Notes: generated from the letters alone by a model not told the origin. Positions 1 to 8,847 are shown, counted from the first letter of the stretch. The stretch: DNA of 64,000 bases from Sphingobium terrigena (GCF_003591655.1 NZ_QVRA01000003.1:63139-127138), one strand, 5' to 3'. Translations and numbers: made by a program.

Positions 1-366
1 GCCCTCATCCTGATGCCGCTCACGCTCGTCTCGGCCTTTCTCGATCTCAACAATCCCGCCAATGCGCGCACTGTCCAGCTCGCTGTCAGCTTCCTCGCCG
101 TCGCCGCCTTATTCCAGCTGGTCGACGCCGCGCAGGCCGTCGGCGCAGGCGTGCTACGCGGGGTGCAGGATACCAGGGTGCCGATGATCTTCGCGATGAT
201 CGGCTATTGGCTCGTTGGCATTGGCGTCGGCACGATCCTGGCCTTTCCGCTGCGGATGGCGGGGCTGGGCATCTGGCTGGGCCTGGCTGCAGGCCTTGGA
301 TCGGTCGCCGTGCTGCTGGTCACCCGCTGGTCCTTGCGCGAACGACTGGGGCTGGTGCGTGGCTGA
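1..366 (+). CDS. MATE family multidrug efflux transporter, C-terminal part (5' end outside window)
   Basis: The reading frame is open from the first base of the window, so this is the last ~121 residues of a longer gene. The translation is very hydrophobic with about three membrane segments. It contains the stretch GAGVLRGVQDTRVPM, which matches the conserved 'G.LRG..DTR.P' segment of NorM-type MATE transporters in the second half of the protein. These inner-membrane pumps export cationic drugs or metabolites using a Na+ or H+ gradient. It ends in a short basic tail after the final helix. The family assignment is good; the substrate cannot be deduced. Confidence 0.8.
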   Translation, partial: ALILMPLTLVSAFLDLNNPANARTVQLAVSFLAVAALFQLVDAAQAVGAGVLRGVQDTRVPMIFAMIGYWLVGIGVGTILAFPLRMAGLGIWLGLAAGLGSVAVLLVTRWSLRERLGLVRG

Positions 367-445
367 TACGATTGCGCGGCCCGGAAATGGTGCAGCGCAC
401 AAAGCAATTGATCGAATCGCCCAAATCGGTCAGACGTCGATCACT

Positions 446-766
446 ATGCAAGCCCCGACCGAGATTTTTGAAGCGATCGCGCTCCAGAAGTGCCTGATGG
501 TGACCTATAACAAGATGGTCGTCACCCTGGCCCCGCACATCCTCTACACGCGCCATGATGAATTGTTCATCGACGCCGTGACCGTGGACCGCGACGGCAA
601 GCCGCCGCGCGAGCTGAAACTCGGCACCTTCAAGCTGGTGGGTCTGTCCGACCTCAAGGTGCTGGACGATCCGTTCGAGGCGATGCACGGCCTCTACGAC
701 CAGAATGACGACAAATATCGGAACGTCACCCTGTTCGCCGTCGCGCCGGAGAGCGCCGCCGCCTGA
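446..766 (+). CDS. Small WYL-domain-like protein
   Basis: A 106-residue protein beginning MQAPTEIFEAIALQK. The frame is open further upstream, but that part overlaps the end of the MATE gene and has no sensible sequence, so the internal ATG is preferred. The order 'EAI..., an aromatic after a short strand (VTYNK), a PHILYTRHDELFIDA stretch, then L..FKLVGLSDLKVLDDPF' resembles the compact beta-barrel WYL domain, a ligand- or nucleic-acid-sensing module usually found in transcriptional regulators. No DNA-binding domain is present. It stands alone between the MATE gene and a palindromic repeat. The match is by eye only and the function is unknown. Confidence 0.6.
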   Translation: MQAPTEIFEAIALQKCLMVTYNKMVVTLAPHILYTRHDELFIDAVTVDRDGKPPRELKLGTFKLVGLSDLKVLDDPFEAMHGLYDQNDDKYRNVTLFAVAPESAAA

Positions 767-789
767 TTGGCGGGCCTGCCATTACACAC

Positions 790-886
790 CGTTCGCCCTG
801 AGCGAAGTCGAAGGGCTCTGCTGAGCCGCAGGCGAAGCTGCTTCGCTCCGCTCAGCACAAGGCTTCGACTTCGCTCAGCCCGAACG
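790..886. repeat. Interspersed palindromic repeat, family 2 (CGTTCG...GAGCGAAGTCGAA type)
   Basis: Two inverted arms face each other. The left arm reads CGTTCGCCCTGAGCGAAGTC and onward. The right arm, read on the minus strand, begins CGTTCGGGCTGAGCGAAGTC. Inside each arm a 3-bp stem differs between the arms but stays paired (CCC/GGG on the left, GGC/GCC on the right). It lies between the WYL-like gene and the convergent ABC permease. Copies of the same family occur near 19950, 40782, 41140 and 55583. Confidence 0.8.
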
Positions 887-906
887 GACGGGGTCGTTGC
901 AACCCC

Positions 907-1677
907 TCACTTCTTCAACCGATAGCCCGTCCTGAACATCCAGCCGATAATCCCCAAACACACCGCCAGCATCCCCGCGACGAAGATCAGGCTGAACTCG
1001 ATGGCCACATCGCCCTTGCCAAAGAAGGTCCAGCGGAAGCCCGAAATCAGGTAAACGATCGGGTTGAACAAAGTGATCGTGCGCCACGGTTCGGCCAGCA
1101 TCTGCACCGAATAAAAAGCCCCGCCCAGAAACGTCATCGGCATGATCAGCAGCATCGGGATCACCTGCAACTGCTCGAAACTCTGCGCCCAGATGCCCAG
1201 GATGAAGCCGAACAGGCAGAAACTGATCGCGATCAGGATCATGAACCCCGCCATCGCAAACGGATGCGCCACCGGCACGTCGACGAACAGATGCGCGGTC
1301 AGGAAAATGATCGTCCCGATGATCAGCGACTTGGTCGCCGCCGCGCCCACATAGGCGATGATCGTCTCGGTCGCGGAAACCGGTGCAGACAGCAATTCAT
1401 AGATGGTGCCGGTGAATTTGGGCATGTAGATGCCGAAACTGGCGTTGAAGATGCTTTCGGTGAACATCGCCATCATGATCAGCCCCGGCACGATGAAGGC
1501 GGCATAGGGGATGCCGTCCACCTCCGTCATCCGCGACCCGATCGCCCCGCCAAACACCACGAAATACAGCGTCGTCGTGATCACCGGCACCAGCAGCCCG
1601 GTCAGCAGCGTCCGCCGGAAGCGATGCAGCTCGAATTTGTAGATAGACGCGATCGCGCGCAGGTTGACCAAACTCAT
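907..1677 (-). CDS. ABC-2 type exporter, permease subunit
   Basis: A 256-residue integral membrane protein with about six hydrophobic segments and the ABC-2 permease pattern: an amphipathic N-terminus, a first helix around residues 24-45, and the conserved loop ending in [12 protein letters not shown] before the last helix. It overlaps the ATP-binding subunit gene by 4 bp, so the pair is translationally coupled. NodJ/DrrB-type permeases of this size work as dimers with one ATPase dimer to export lipids, polysaccharides or drugs across the inner membrane. The substrate is not evident. The C-terminus is short and basic (GYRLKK). Confidence 0.88.
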   Translation of the reverse strand: MSLVNLRAIASIYKFELHRFRRTLLTGLLVPVITTTLYFVVFGGAIGSRMTEVDGIPYAAFIVPGLIMMAMFTESIFNASFGIYMPKFTGTIYELLSAPVSATETIIAYVGAAATKSLIIGTIIFLTAHLFVDVPVAHPFAMAGFMILIAISFCLFGFILGIWAQSFEQLQVIPMLLIMPMTFLGGAFYSVQMLAEPWRTITLFNPIVYLISGFRWTFFGKGDVAIEFSLIFVAGMLAVCLGIIGWMFRTGYRLKK

Positions 1678-2606
1678 GCCGCCTTCTCCTGATGGACCAG
1701 GCTCACGAAAATATCCTCCAGGCTGCTCTGCGCCGTATTCAGATCCTTGTAGCCGATGCCAAGGTCACCCAGCCGCCGCAGCAGCGACGACACGCCGGTC
1801 CGCTCCGCCTGGGTATCGAAAATATATTCAATCTCCTGACCATCGCCCTTCAGCGTCACGTCCCATTCCGCCAGTTCCACCGGCACCGCCGCCAGCCGCT
1901 CGGCCAGCACCACGGTCAGCGTTTTCTTGCCCAGCTTCTTCATCAGCGCGGTCTTGTCCTCGACCAGCATCAACTCGCCCCGGTTGATCACCCCCACCCG
2001 GTCGGCCATTTCCTCGGCCTCCTCGATATAATGGGTGGTCAGGATGATGGTCACGCCGGTTTGCCGCAACTCGCCTATCAGCTTCCACATGTCGCGGCGC
2101 AACTCCACGTCCACGCCCGCTGTCGGTTCATCCAGAAACAATATGCGCGGTTCATGGCTCAGCGCCTTGGCGATCATCACCCGGCGCTTCATGCCGCCTG
2201 ACAGTTCCAATATCTTGGCGTTGCGCTTGTCCCATAGCGACAGGTCGCGCAGCACCTTTTCGATATGCGCGGGATTACGCGGCTTGCCGAACAGCCCCCG
2301 GCTGAACGTCACCGTATCGATCACTCGCTCGAACTGGTCGGTCGACAATTCCTGCGGCACCAGCCCGATCGCGTCGCGCGCGCCGCGATAGTCGCGCACG
2401 ATGTCATGTCCGGCCACCTTCACGCTGCCGCCGGTCGCCCGCGCTATGCCGCAGATGATGGAGATCATCGTCGTCTTGCCCGCGCCGTTCGGCCCCAGCA
2501 GCGCAAAAATCTCGCCTTCCTCGATGCTCAGGTCAACGCCCTTGAGCGCCTCGAACCCCGACGCATAGCGTTTGGTGAGACCTTGAATGTCTATGATGGA
2601 TGCCAT
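1674..2606 (-). CDS. ABC-2 type exporter, ATP-binding subunit
   Basis: A 310-residue nucleotide-binding protein. Walker A is GPNGAGKTT (residues 38-46), the signature is LSGGM (136-140), Walker B is ILFLDE (156-161) and the switch histidine is H193 in TTHY. About 70 residues follow the ATPase core, as is typical of the CcmA/DrrA-like subfamily that pairs with ABC-2 permeases. It is the first gene of a two-gene operon: its stop overlaps the start of the permease gene. It powers export through that permease; the substrate is unknown. Confidence 0.92.
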   Translation of the reverse strand: MASIIDIQGLTKRYASGFEALKGVDLSIEEGEIFALLGPNGAGKTTMISIICGIARATGGSVKVAGHDIVRDYRGARDAIGLVPQELSTDQFERVIDTVTFSRGLFGKPRNPAHIEKVLRDLSLWDKRNAKILELSGGMKRRVMIAKALSHEPRILFLDEPTAGVDVELRRDMWKLIGELRQTGVTIILTTHYIEEAEEMADRVGVINRGELMLVEDKTALMKKLGKKTLTVVLAERLAAVPVELAEWDVTLKGDGQEIEYIFDTQAERTGVSSLLRRLGDLGIGYKDLNTAQSSLEDIFVSLVHQEKAA

Positions 2607-2679
2607 GGATGGCTCTGCCCCTTTTGCGTTGCGGCAAAGATAGGAGGCAGATTGCCAAACGCAACCTATTGCCCGCCCA

Positions 2680-3309
2680 CTATTCGCCGCGCCGCGTGAA
2701 CCGGAAAACCGTCGCGGGCGGAAAATTGCGCACCGTCTGCCCCACCCGCACCACGTCCAGCTCCAGCGCGTCGATCACCTCGCGGCTCACCGGCGGGCGC
2801 ATCGAATAAGTGAACTGCACGAAACTGCCGCCCGGCTGCAACATGCGGAAGGATTCGGACAAAATGTCGAGATGCACATGCCGATCCATCGCCAGCAGCG
2901 GCAGTCCGCTCACCACCGTCTGATAACTGCCCGGTTCGCCAGCCGCCGCCGTCGACACGATTTGTGCAGGCGTTTCCAGCACCGACACATGCGGAAAATG
3001 GCGCCGCAGCCCGCGCGCAAAGGCGGGGTTTATCTCCACCACTTCCAGCTTTTCGGGCGGCAGGCCGGTGCCCAATATCGCGCGGGTGAACACGCCGGTG
3101 CCCCCGCCCAGCTCCAGCACCCGGCCATCGGCCGGGTCGATCTGCGCCACCATCAGCCGCGCCAGATAGCGGCTGCTCGGCACGACCGATGCGGTCTGGC
3201 GGGGCTTTTGTACCCAGGCCGCCAGAAAATCGAGATATTCGGTGGCGCGGGCGCGAAATTCCCCGCGTGGCAAAGCGATTGCCCGGCTCCGCTTGGGCTT
3301 ATGCTGCAT
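2680..3309 (-). CDS. Phospholipid N-methyltransferase-like SAM-dependent methyltransferase
   Basis: A 209-residue class I methyltransferase. The SAM-binding motif is ELGGGTG (residues 66-72), preceded by [18 protein letters not shown], a stretch typical of the short soluble PmtA-type phosphatidylethanolamine N-methyltransferases of alphaproteobacteria. Members methylate membrane lipid headgroups towards phosphatidylcholine or monomethyl-PE. Related rRNA adenine dimethylase-like proteins share this motif, so the lipid role is likely but not proven. It lies upstream of, and in the same direction as, the ABC exporter, with a 73-bp gap. Confidence 0.75.
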   Translation of the reverse strand: MQHKPKRSRAIALPRGEFRARATEYLDFLAAWVQKPRQTASVVPSSRYLARLMVAQIDPADGRVLELGGGTGVFTRAILGTGLPPEKLEVVEINPAFARGLRRHFPHVSVLETPAQIVSTAAAGEPGSYQTVVSGLPLLAMDRHVHLDILSESFRMLQPGGSFVQFTYSMRPPVSREVIDALELDVVRVGQTVRNFPPATVFRFTRRGE

Positions 3310-3405
3310 AGGCGAAATGCGACCGCTCTCTATCCATCCCGACTCCTTAGCGGGCCGGAGCCGTGCCGTCGATTGGCTTTATGAGCGATTTCAAGCCGGG
3401 TGGTA

Positions 3406-4308
3406 TTACCCGGCGGCTCGGAAATCGCGGTAAACAGACAAAGTTTCAATGCGTTCTTGCAGCCATTGCGCCACCGCCGCGATGCGCGCCAGCTTGCGCA
3501 GGTCGCCATGCATGACCAGCCAGAAGCTGCGGGTAATCTCCACCTGATCGGGCATCAACGGCACCAGCCCAGGATCACGCCGCCCGATAAAGTCCGGCAA
3601 CACGCCAATTCCCGCCCCTTCCGCGATCATCCGCTGCTGCATGATGATGCTGGTCGATCGCAGCGTCGCCTCCAACCCCGCCTCCACCTCGTCCAGATAA
3701 TCCAGTTCGGGCGAGAAGATGAATTCGGGCACATAGCCGATCAACGTATGATCCTTGAGCTGCGCTGCCCGTTCCGGCTGCCCCGCCCGCGCCAGATAAT
3801 CAAGCGACGCATAAAGATGCAGCCGATAATCCCCCAGCCGCCGCACCATCAGCCGCCCGCGCTGCGGCCGCGCCAGCATCACCGCCATGTCGGCTTCCCG
3901 CTTGGACGGATTAAGGAAGCCCGACGCGGTGATCAGGTCCAGCCTTATGCCCGGATGCCGCCGGTTGAAATCGCCCATGCCCGGCGCCAGCACCCAGGTG
4001 CCAAACCCCTCCGCCACCGACAGCCGCACCTGCCCGGCCAGCCGATGTTCCTGCCCCTGCGCATCCTCGATTGCCGCCAGCGCCGCGCTTTCCGCCGCCT
4101 CGGCATGGCCCAGCAATTCCTGCCCCCGCGCCGTCAGCGTCCGCTCCCCCGCGCTCAGCTCGAACAGTTCAGCATCCAGCGCCTTTTCCAGTCGCGCCAG
4201 CCGCCGGGCAATGGTCGTCGCATCGATCCCCAGCGCCCGCGCCGCCGGTGCGACCTTGCGCGCCCGCGCCACCGCCAGAAATACCCTCAGATCATCCCAG
4301 TCGAACAT
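3406..4308 (-). CDS. LysR family transcriptional regulator
   Basis: A 300-residue regulator. The chosen start gives MFDWDDLRVFLAVARARKVA, the usual beginning of the LysR winged helix-turn-helix (helix-turn-helix about residues 18-45, with TTIARRLARLEKAL as recognition and linker helix). A 13-residue upstream extension is also open but non-conserved. The C-terminal ~210 residues form the periplasmic-binding-protein-like effector domain. It is divergent from mmsA with a 108-bp intergenic region holding two palindromes. By the usual LysR arrangement it probably controls the adjacent valine-degradation genes and itself. The effector is unknown; a branched-chain intermediate is plausible. Confidence 0.88.
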   Translation of the reverse strand: MFDWDDLRVFLAVARARKVAPAARALGIDATTIARRLARLEKALDAELFELSAGERTLTARGQELLGHAEAAESAALAAIEDAQGQEHRLAGQVRLSVAEGFGTWVLAPGMGDFNRRHPGIRLDLITASGFLNPSKREADMAVMLARPQRGRLMVRRLGDYRLHLYASLDYLARAGQPERAAQLKDHTLIGYVPEFIFSPELDYLDEVEAGLEATLRSTSIIMQQRMIAEGAGIGVLPDFIGRRDPGLVPLMPDQVEITRSFWLVMHGDLRKLARIAAVAQWLQERIETLSVYRDFRAAG

Positions 4309-4320
4309 CGCCGCCACCGC

Positions 4321-4378
4321 CTGCAAATTTGCAGCCTGCCTATGCAAAACTTCGCCATTGCTTGCAATAACGCAAGCA
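4321..4378. promoter_or_regulatory. Candidate LysR operator region between the regulator and mmsA
   Basis: The divergent spacer contains a perfect 14-bp palindrome, CTGCAAATTTGCAG, at 4321-4334. A second inverted repeat at 4359-4378 has 7-bp arms, TGCTTGC and GCAAGCA, separated by six bases. Two dyads in a divergent LysR promoter fit a recognition site and an activation site. Both lie close to the LysR start and upstream of mmsA. The assignment rests on position and symmetry only. Confidence 0.5.
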
Positions 4379-4416
4379 GCCTAGAAGGCGGCCACCAACC
4401 GAGAGGATACCTCCCC

Positions 4417-5913
4417 ATGCGTGAGATTTCGCACAAGCTCGCCTTCGTCCACGATACGCCCCCCACACGCTACAGCGACGTGTTCGATCCCAATAATGGC
4501 GGGGTGCAGGCCCGCGTCGCATTGGGCGATGCTGCCCTGCTCGACCTCGCCGTCGCCGCCGCCAAGAAAGCGCAGCCCGGCTGGGCCGCCACCAACCCGC
4601 AACGCCGCGCCCGCGTCATGTTCAATTTCAAATCGCTGGTCGAAGCCAACATGAACGAACTGGCGCATTTGCTCAGCTCCGAACATGGCAAGGTGATCGC
4701 GGATTCCAAGGGCGACATTCAGCGCGGTCTGGAAGTCATCGAATTTTGCTGCGGCATCCCCCATGTGCTGAAGGGTGAGTTCACCCAGGGCGCGGGGCCG
4801 GGCATCGACGTCTATAGCTTCCGCCAGCCGATCGGCATCGGCGCGGGCATCACGCCCTTCAACTTCCCCGGCATGATCCCGCTGTGGATGTCGGGCGTCG
4901 CCATCGCGACCGGCAACGCCTTCATCCTGAAGCCCTCCGAACGCGATCCCTCGGTCCCCGTCCGTCTGGCTGAACTGTTCCTGGAAGCGGGCCTGCCCGA
5001 AGGCATTTTGCAGGTCGTTCAGGGCGACAAGGAAATGGTCGATGCCATTCTCGACCACCCGGACATCAAGGGCGTCAGCTTCGTCGGCTCGTCCGACATC
5101 GCCCATTATGTCTATAATCGCGGCGTTGCTGCGGGCAAGCGCGTCCAGGCGATGGGCGGCGCGAAGAACCATGGCATCGTCATGCCAGACGCCGATCTTG
5201 ATCAGGTGGTGAACGACCTCTCCGGCGCGGCCTTCGGCTCGGCTGGCGAACGCTGCATGGCGCTCCCCGTCGTCGTCCCCGTCGGCGAAAAGACCGCCAT
5301 TGCGCTGCGCGAAAAGCTGATCCCCGCGATCGAGGCACTGCGCGTCGGCGTCTCTACCGATGCCGAAGCCCATTATGGCCCGGTCGTCACCGCCGCGCAC
5401 AAGCAGAAGATCGAAAACTGGATCCAGACCGGCGTCGATGAAGGCGCGGAACTGGTGGTCGATGGTCGCGGTTTCACGCTACAGGGTCATGAGGAAGGCT
5501 TCTTCGTCGGCCCCACTTTGTTCGATCATGTCACCACCGACATGAGCGCGTACAAGGAAGAGATTTTCGGCCCCGTGCTGCAAATGGTCCGCGCCGACAG
5601 TTTTGAAGAAGCCGTCTCGCTGCCCAGCAAGCACCAGTACGGCAACGGCGTCGCCCTCTTCACCCGCAACGGCCACGCAGCCCGCGAATTCGCCGCCCGC
5701 GTCGACGTCGGCATGGTCGGCATCAACGTGCCGATCCCGGTCCCCGTCGCCTATCACACCTTCGGCGGCTGGAAGCGCTCGGCCTTTGGCGACACCAACC
5801 AGCACGGCATGGAAGGCGTGAAATTCTGGACCAAGGTGAAAACGGTCACCCAACGCTGGCCCGACGGCGGCGCATCGGCCGACAGCGCCTTCGTCATCCC
5901 GACGATGGGGTGA
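4417..5913 (+). CDS. mmsA: Methylmalonate-semialdehyde dehydrogenase (acylating)
   Basis: A 498-residue CoA-acylating aldehyde dehydrogenase that converts methylmalonate semialdehyde, NAD+ and CoA to propionyl-CoA and CO2, the last step of valine breakdown. The start follows a good ribosome-binding site (GAGAGG) and gives the usual family length. The catalytic cysteine is C280 in AGERCMA. The segments ITPFNFPGM and FILKPSERDP are also typical. The C-terminus carries GGWKRSAFGD. It heads a same-strand group with acyl-CoA dehydrogenase, 3-hydroxyisobutyryl-CoA hydrolase and mmsB, and is probably controlled by the divergent LysR gene. Confidence 0.95.
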   Translation: MREISHKLAFVHDTPPTRYSDVFDPNNGGVQARVALGDAALLDLAVAAAKKAQPGWAATNPQRRARVMFNFKSLVEANMNELAHLLSSEHGKVIADSKGDIQRGLEVIEFCCGIPHVLKGEFTQGAGPGIDVYSFRQPIGIGAGITPFNFPGMIPLWMSGVAIATGNAFILKPSERDPSVPVRLAELFLEAGLPEGILQVVQGDKEMVDAILDHPDIKGVSFVGSSDIAHYVYNRGVAAGKRVQAMGGAKNHGIVMPDADLDQVVNDLSGAAFGSAGERCMALPVVVPVGEKTAIALREKLIPAIEALRVGVSTDAEAHYGPVVTAAHKQKIENWIQTGVDEGAELVVDGRGFTLQGHEEGFFVGPTLFDHVTTDMSAYKEEIFGPVLQMVRADSFEEAVSLPSKHQYGNGVALFTRNGHAAREFAARVDVGMVGINVPIPVPVAYHTFGGWKRSAFGDTNQHGMEGVKFWTKVKTVTQRWPDGGASADSAFVIPTMG

Positions 5914-5958
5914 GGGGTTTGGGGGAGAGGATCGCACAATCCGCTCCCCCACCTGCCA

Positions 5959-6344
5959 CGTCATCCTGACGAAAGTCAGGATCCATTCAGCGCTACACCA
6001 AAGGCGTAAAGCCCAGCATCACAGCCCGGCCCTCCCAGAACGGATTATCCCTCTCGATGAGCGCCACCTTCCAGTCCCGTCGCCAGGCCTTGAGCTGTTT
6101 CTCGCGCAGGATCGCCGCCTCCATCGTGTCAGCCATCTCGAAATGAACCAGCCGCTTCACATTGTAGCGCGATGTGAAGCCAGGCATCGCGCCGGAGCGA
6201 TGTTGATGCAACCGCGCCATCAAATCGGATGTCACGCCGATATAGATCGTGCCATGACGAGCGCTGGCCATGATGTAGACGCAAGGTTGACGTACCATTC
6301 CGACGCCGCGCTAATAATGGATGCTGACTTTCGTCAGCATGACG
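5959..6344. mobile_element. Candidate mobile unit: GIY-YIG gene boxed by inverted palindromic-repeat arms (family 1)
   Basis: The arms are 29 bp each, at 5959-5987 and, inverted, 6316-6344. They match except at two positions, and those two are the partners of one base pair in a hairpin inside each arm: ATCCTGAC/GTCAGGAT on the left and ATGCTGAC/GTCAGCAT on the right, both with a GAAA loop. The GIY-YIG gene fills the space between the arms almost exactly. Other family-1 copies without a gene occur at 7535, 9741, 13617, 22285, 27102, 32598 and 35760. Mobility is inferred, not shown. Confidence 0.5.
5993..6298 (-). CDS. Single-domain GIY-YIG nuclease family protein
   Basis: A 101-residue protein containing CVYIMASARHGTIYIGVTSD (GIY-YIG core as VYI...IYIG, residues 7-23), then a conserved arginine helix (LMARLHQHRSG) and the E/K-rich helix EAAILREKQLKAWRR with the likely catalytic glutamate. 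Single-domain proteins of this group (UPF0213/YhbQ-like) are compact endonuclease folds with poorly known roles. It lies antisense between mmsA and the acyl-CoA dehydrogenase gene, interrupting an otherwise metabolic cluster. It is bracketed by inverted repeat arms that begin only 6-18 bp from its ends, which suggests it arrived together with them. Confidence 0.85.
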   Translation of the reverse strand: MVRQPCVYIMASARHGTIYIGVTSDLMARLHQHRSGAMPGFTSRYNVKRLVHFEMADTMEAAILREKQLKAWRRDWKVALIERDNPFWEGRAVMLGFTPLV

Positions 6345-6369
6345 GTTTTTTATCAACGGACAAGCCATT

Positions 6370-7509
6370 ATGACCCAGTTCGACCTGACCGATGACCAGC
6401 GCGAAATCCAGGATCTCGCCCGCCGCTTCACCGCCGACGCGATCACGCCCCATGCGGCGGAGTGGGACGAAAAGCACATTTTCCCCCGCGACACGATCCG
6501 CGCGGCGGCGGAGCTGGGCTTTGGCGGCATCTACGTCTCCGAAGAGTCGGGCGGCATCGGCCTCGGCCGCCTCGAATCCGCGCTGATCATGGAAGCCATG
6601 GCCTATGGTTGCCCCTCGACCAGCGCCTTCATCTCGATCCACAATATGGCCGCATGGATGATCGACATATTCGGCGGGCAGGCGGTCAAGGACGCCTATC
6701 TCCCCGACCTCATCCCCATGACCCGCATCGCCAGCTATTGCCTGACCGAGGCCGGCGCAGGGTCCGACGCCGCCAGCCTCAAGACCAAGGCGGTGCGCGA
6801 CGGCGACCATTATGTCGTCACCGGCTCCAAACAATTCATCTCCGGCGGCGGCGAAAATGAAGTCTATGTCGTCATGGTCCGCACCGGCCAGGACGGCCCC
6901 AAAGGCATCTCTTGCCTCGTCATCGACAAGGATATGCCAGGCGTCAGCTTCGGCGCGCAGGAACGCAAGCTTGGTTGGCACAGCCAGCCCACCGCGCAGG
7001 TCAATTTCGATGGCGTTCGCGTCCCCGTCGCCAACCTCGTGGGCAGCGAAGGCCAGGGCTTCGCCATCGCCATGGCCGGTCTCGACGGCGGCCGCCTCAA
7101 TATCGGCGCCTGTTCGCTGGGCGGCGCACAACGCTGCATCGACGAAGCGGTCCAATATACCAAGGATCGCAAGCAGTTCGGCCAATCCATTGCCGACTTC
7201 CAGAACACCCAATTCACCCTGGCCGACATGCAGACCGAGTTGGAGGCCGCCCGCACCCTGCTTTACGCCGCCGCCGTCAAGGTGAGCGACAATGCCCCGG
7301 ACAAGACCCGCTTCGCCGCCATGGCCAAACGCTTCGCCACCGACACCGGATCGTCCGTGGTGGACCGCGCCCTGCAACTCCATGGCGGCTATGGCTATCT
7401 GATGGACTATCCCATCGAACGCTTCTGGCGCGACCTGCGCGTTCATTCCATCCTGGAAGGCACCAACCAGGTCATGCGCATGATCATCGCGCGGGATATG
7501 TTGCGGTGA
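6370..7509 (+). CDS. Acyl-CoA dehydrogenase, probable isobutyryl-CoA dehydrogenase
   Basis: A 379-residue FAD-dependent acyl-CoA dehydrogenase of short/branched-chain type. Visible motifs are CLTEAGAGSDAASLKTKA (FAD/substrate loop), RKQFGQSI, LQLHGGYGYL and the terminal LEGTNQVMR, whose E363 matches the catalytic base of the family. It oxidises acyl-CoA to 2-enoyl-CoA and passes electrons to ETF. Placement between mmsA and 3-hydroxyisobutyryl-CoA hydrolase points to isobutyryl-CoA to methacrylyl-CoA in valine degradation. Substrate choice rests on context. Confidence 0.9.
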   Translation: MTQFDLTDDQREIQDLARRFTADAITPHAAEWDEKHIFPRDTIRAAAELGFGGIYVSEESGGIGLGRLESALIMEAMAYGCPSTSAFISIHNMAAWMIDIFGGQAVKDAYLPDLIPMTRIASYCLTEAGAGSDAASLKTKAVRDGDHYVVTGSKQFISGGGENEVYVVMVRTGQDGPKGISCLVIDKDMPGVSFGAQERKLGWHSQPTAQVNFDGVRVPVANLVGSEGQGFAIAMAGLDGGRLNIGACSLGGAQRCIDEAVQYTKDRKQFGQSIADFQNTQFTLADMQTELEAARTLLYAAAVKVSDNAPDKTRFAAMAKRFATDTGSSVVDRALQLHGGYGYLMDYPIERFWRDLRVHSILEGTNQVMRMIIARDMLR

Positions 7510-7534
7510 TCGCGAACCATGCAAAATGAAACAC

Positions 7535-7622
7535 CGTCATTCCCGCGAAGGCGGGAACCCATCTCCCCACCTCACACCTGCCGATATGGCGGGAGATGGG
7601 TCCCCGCCTTCGCGGGGATGAC
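7535..7622. repeat. Interspersed palindromic repeat, family 1
   Basis: An 88-bp element with inverted arms. The left arm begins CGTCATTCCCGCGAAGGCGG. The right arm on the minus strand begins CGTCATCCCCGCGAAGGCGG. The arms differ at one base pair of the internal stem (T-A versus C-G), so pairing is kept, and both continue into CCCATCTCC. It lies between the acyl-CoA dehydrogenase and hydrolase genes, within what would otherwise be one operon. As RNA it could form a long stem between the two genes. Confidence 0.85.
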
Positions 7623-7644
7623 GAACGGATTTTGAGGAAAAGAC

Positions 7645-8703
7645 ATGACCGACCAAGTCCTGACCTTCATCGAAAGCAATATCGGCCGCATCCGCCTGAA
7701 CCGGCCCAAGGCGATCCACGCGCTGACGCCCGATATGTGCGACGCGATCAACAGCGCGCTGCTGGCCTGGCGCACGGACGACAGCGTCACCGCCGTCATG
7801 ATCGACCACACCGAAGGCCGCGGCTTCTGCGCAGGCGGGGACATTGCCCTCATCGCCAACAGCGCCAAAACGGACTGTGTCGAGGCAGAGCGCTTCTTCC
7901 ATCTCGAATATCAGATGAACCATCTGCTGTTCGTCTATGACAAGCCGATCGTCGCCTTCATCGACGGCATCGTCATGGGCGGGGGCGTCGGCATCTCCCT
8001 CCCCGCCCGCTACCGCGTCGCGACCGAGCGGACCACCTTTGCCATGCCCGAAACCGGCATCGGCCTGTTCCCCGATGTCGGCGGCAGCTGGTATCTCCCC
8101 CGCCTGCCCGGCCGGGTCGGTGCATGGCTCGCCGCCACCGGCGCGCGGATCGACGGGGCGGATTGCGCCGCCATCGGCATCGCCACCCACTATATGCCGT
8201 CCGACACGCTGGAGGACGTCAAGGCGCGCATCCTGGCCGATCCCGCCAGCCTGGCTGCGATCCTCGATGCCGCCACGCAAACTCCGCCGCCCTCAAAGCT
8301 GGAGGCCGCCCGCACCGACATCGACCGCCTTTTCGCCTCGAACAAGGCGGAGGAGATCGTCGCCGCGCTCGACGCCGACGGTGGCGAATGGGCCGCGAAG
8401 CAACGCGCTACCCTCGCCACCAAATCACCCCAGACGATCAAGGTCGCGCTCCGCCAGCTGATCGAGGGCGCGGCCCAGCCCGATTTCGCGTCGAACATGG
8501 CGATGGAATATGGCCTGGCCTGCGCCATCATCCGCCGCCCCGATTTCGTCGAGGGCGTCCGCGCCCTGATCTTCGACAAGGACAACCAGCCGCAATGGAA
8601 CCCGGCGACGCTGGAAGAAGTGAGCGACGCGATGATCGACGCGATTTTCGTGCCGCTCCCCGCCGACCAGCAATGGACCCCGCTGCCCGCCGTTGTCACC
8701 TGA
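7645..8703 (+). CDS. 3-hydroxyisobutyryl-CoA hydrolase (enoyl-CoA hydratase/isomerase family)
   Basis: A 352-residue crotonase-fold protein, longer than a standard hydratase (~260) and matching the HIBCH family. Motifs are RGFCAGGDI (residues 59-67, oxyanion hole), MGGGVGISL (111-119) and FAMPETGIGLFPDVGGS (132-148), with E136 and D144 at positions used for catalysis in HIBCH. It releases free 3-hydroxyisobutyrate from its CoA ester in valine catabolism. The product is the substrate of MmsB, encoded next. The ribosome-binding site is GAGGAAA. Confidence 0.92.
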   Translation: MTDQVLTFIESNIGRIRLNRPKAIHALTPDMCDAINSALLAWRTDDSVTAVMIDHTEGRGFCAGGDIALIANSAKTDCVEAERFFHLEYQMNHLLFVYDKPIVAFIDGIVMGGGVGISLPARYRVATERTTFAMPETGIGLFPDVGGSWYLPRLPGRVGAWLAATGARIDGADCAAIGIATHYMPSDTLEDVKARILADPASLAAILDAATQTPPPSKLEAARTDIDRLFASNKAEEIVAALDADGGEWAAKQRATLATKSPQTIKVALRQLIEGAAQPDFASNMAMEYGLACAIIRRPDFVEGVRALIFDKDNQPQWNPATLEEVSDAMIDAIFVPLPADQQWTPLPAVVT

Positions 8704-8847
8704 TCTGTCCTACATGGCAGGTGCCTGCTATGCTTCCAACGCACGCTGCCTGCCAGATGCCGCCCGCTTTCCGATAGGATCAGGGCCGCGCAAGAATATG
8801 TCCGATTTACCGGGAAATATGCGAAGTTAAGCAGGAGGAATGCCATC

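Noticed and set aside
3400..4416. Open frame extending mmsA by about 339 residues at the N-terminus
   Set aside because: It is antisense to the LysR gene, rich in R/P/H/Q as expected for a shadow frame, and the mmsA start has a good ribosome-binding site and family length.
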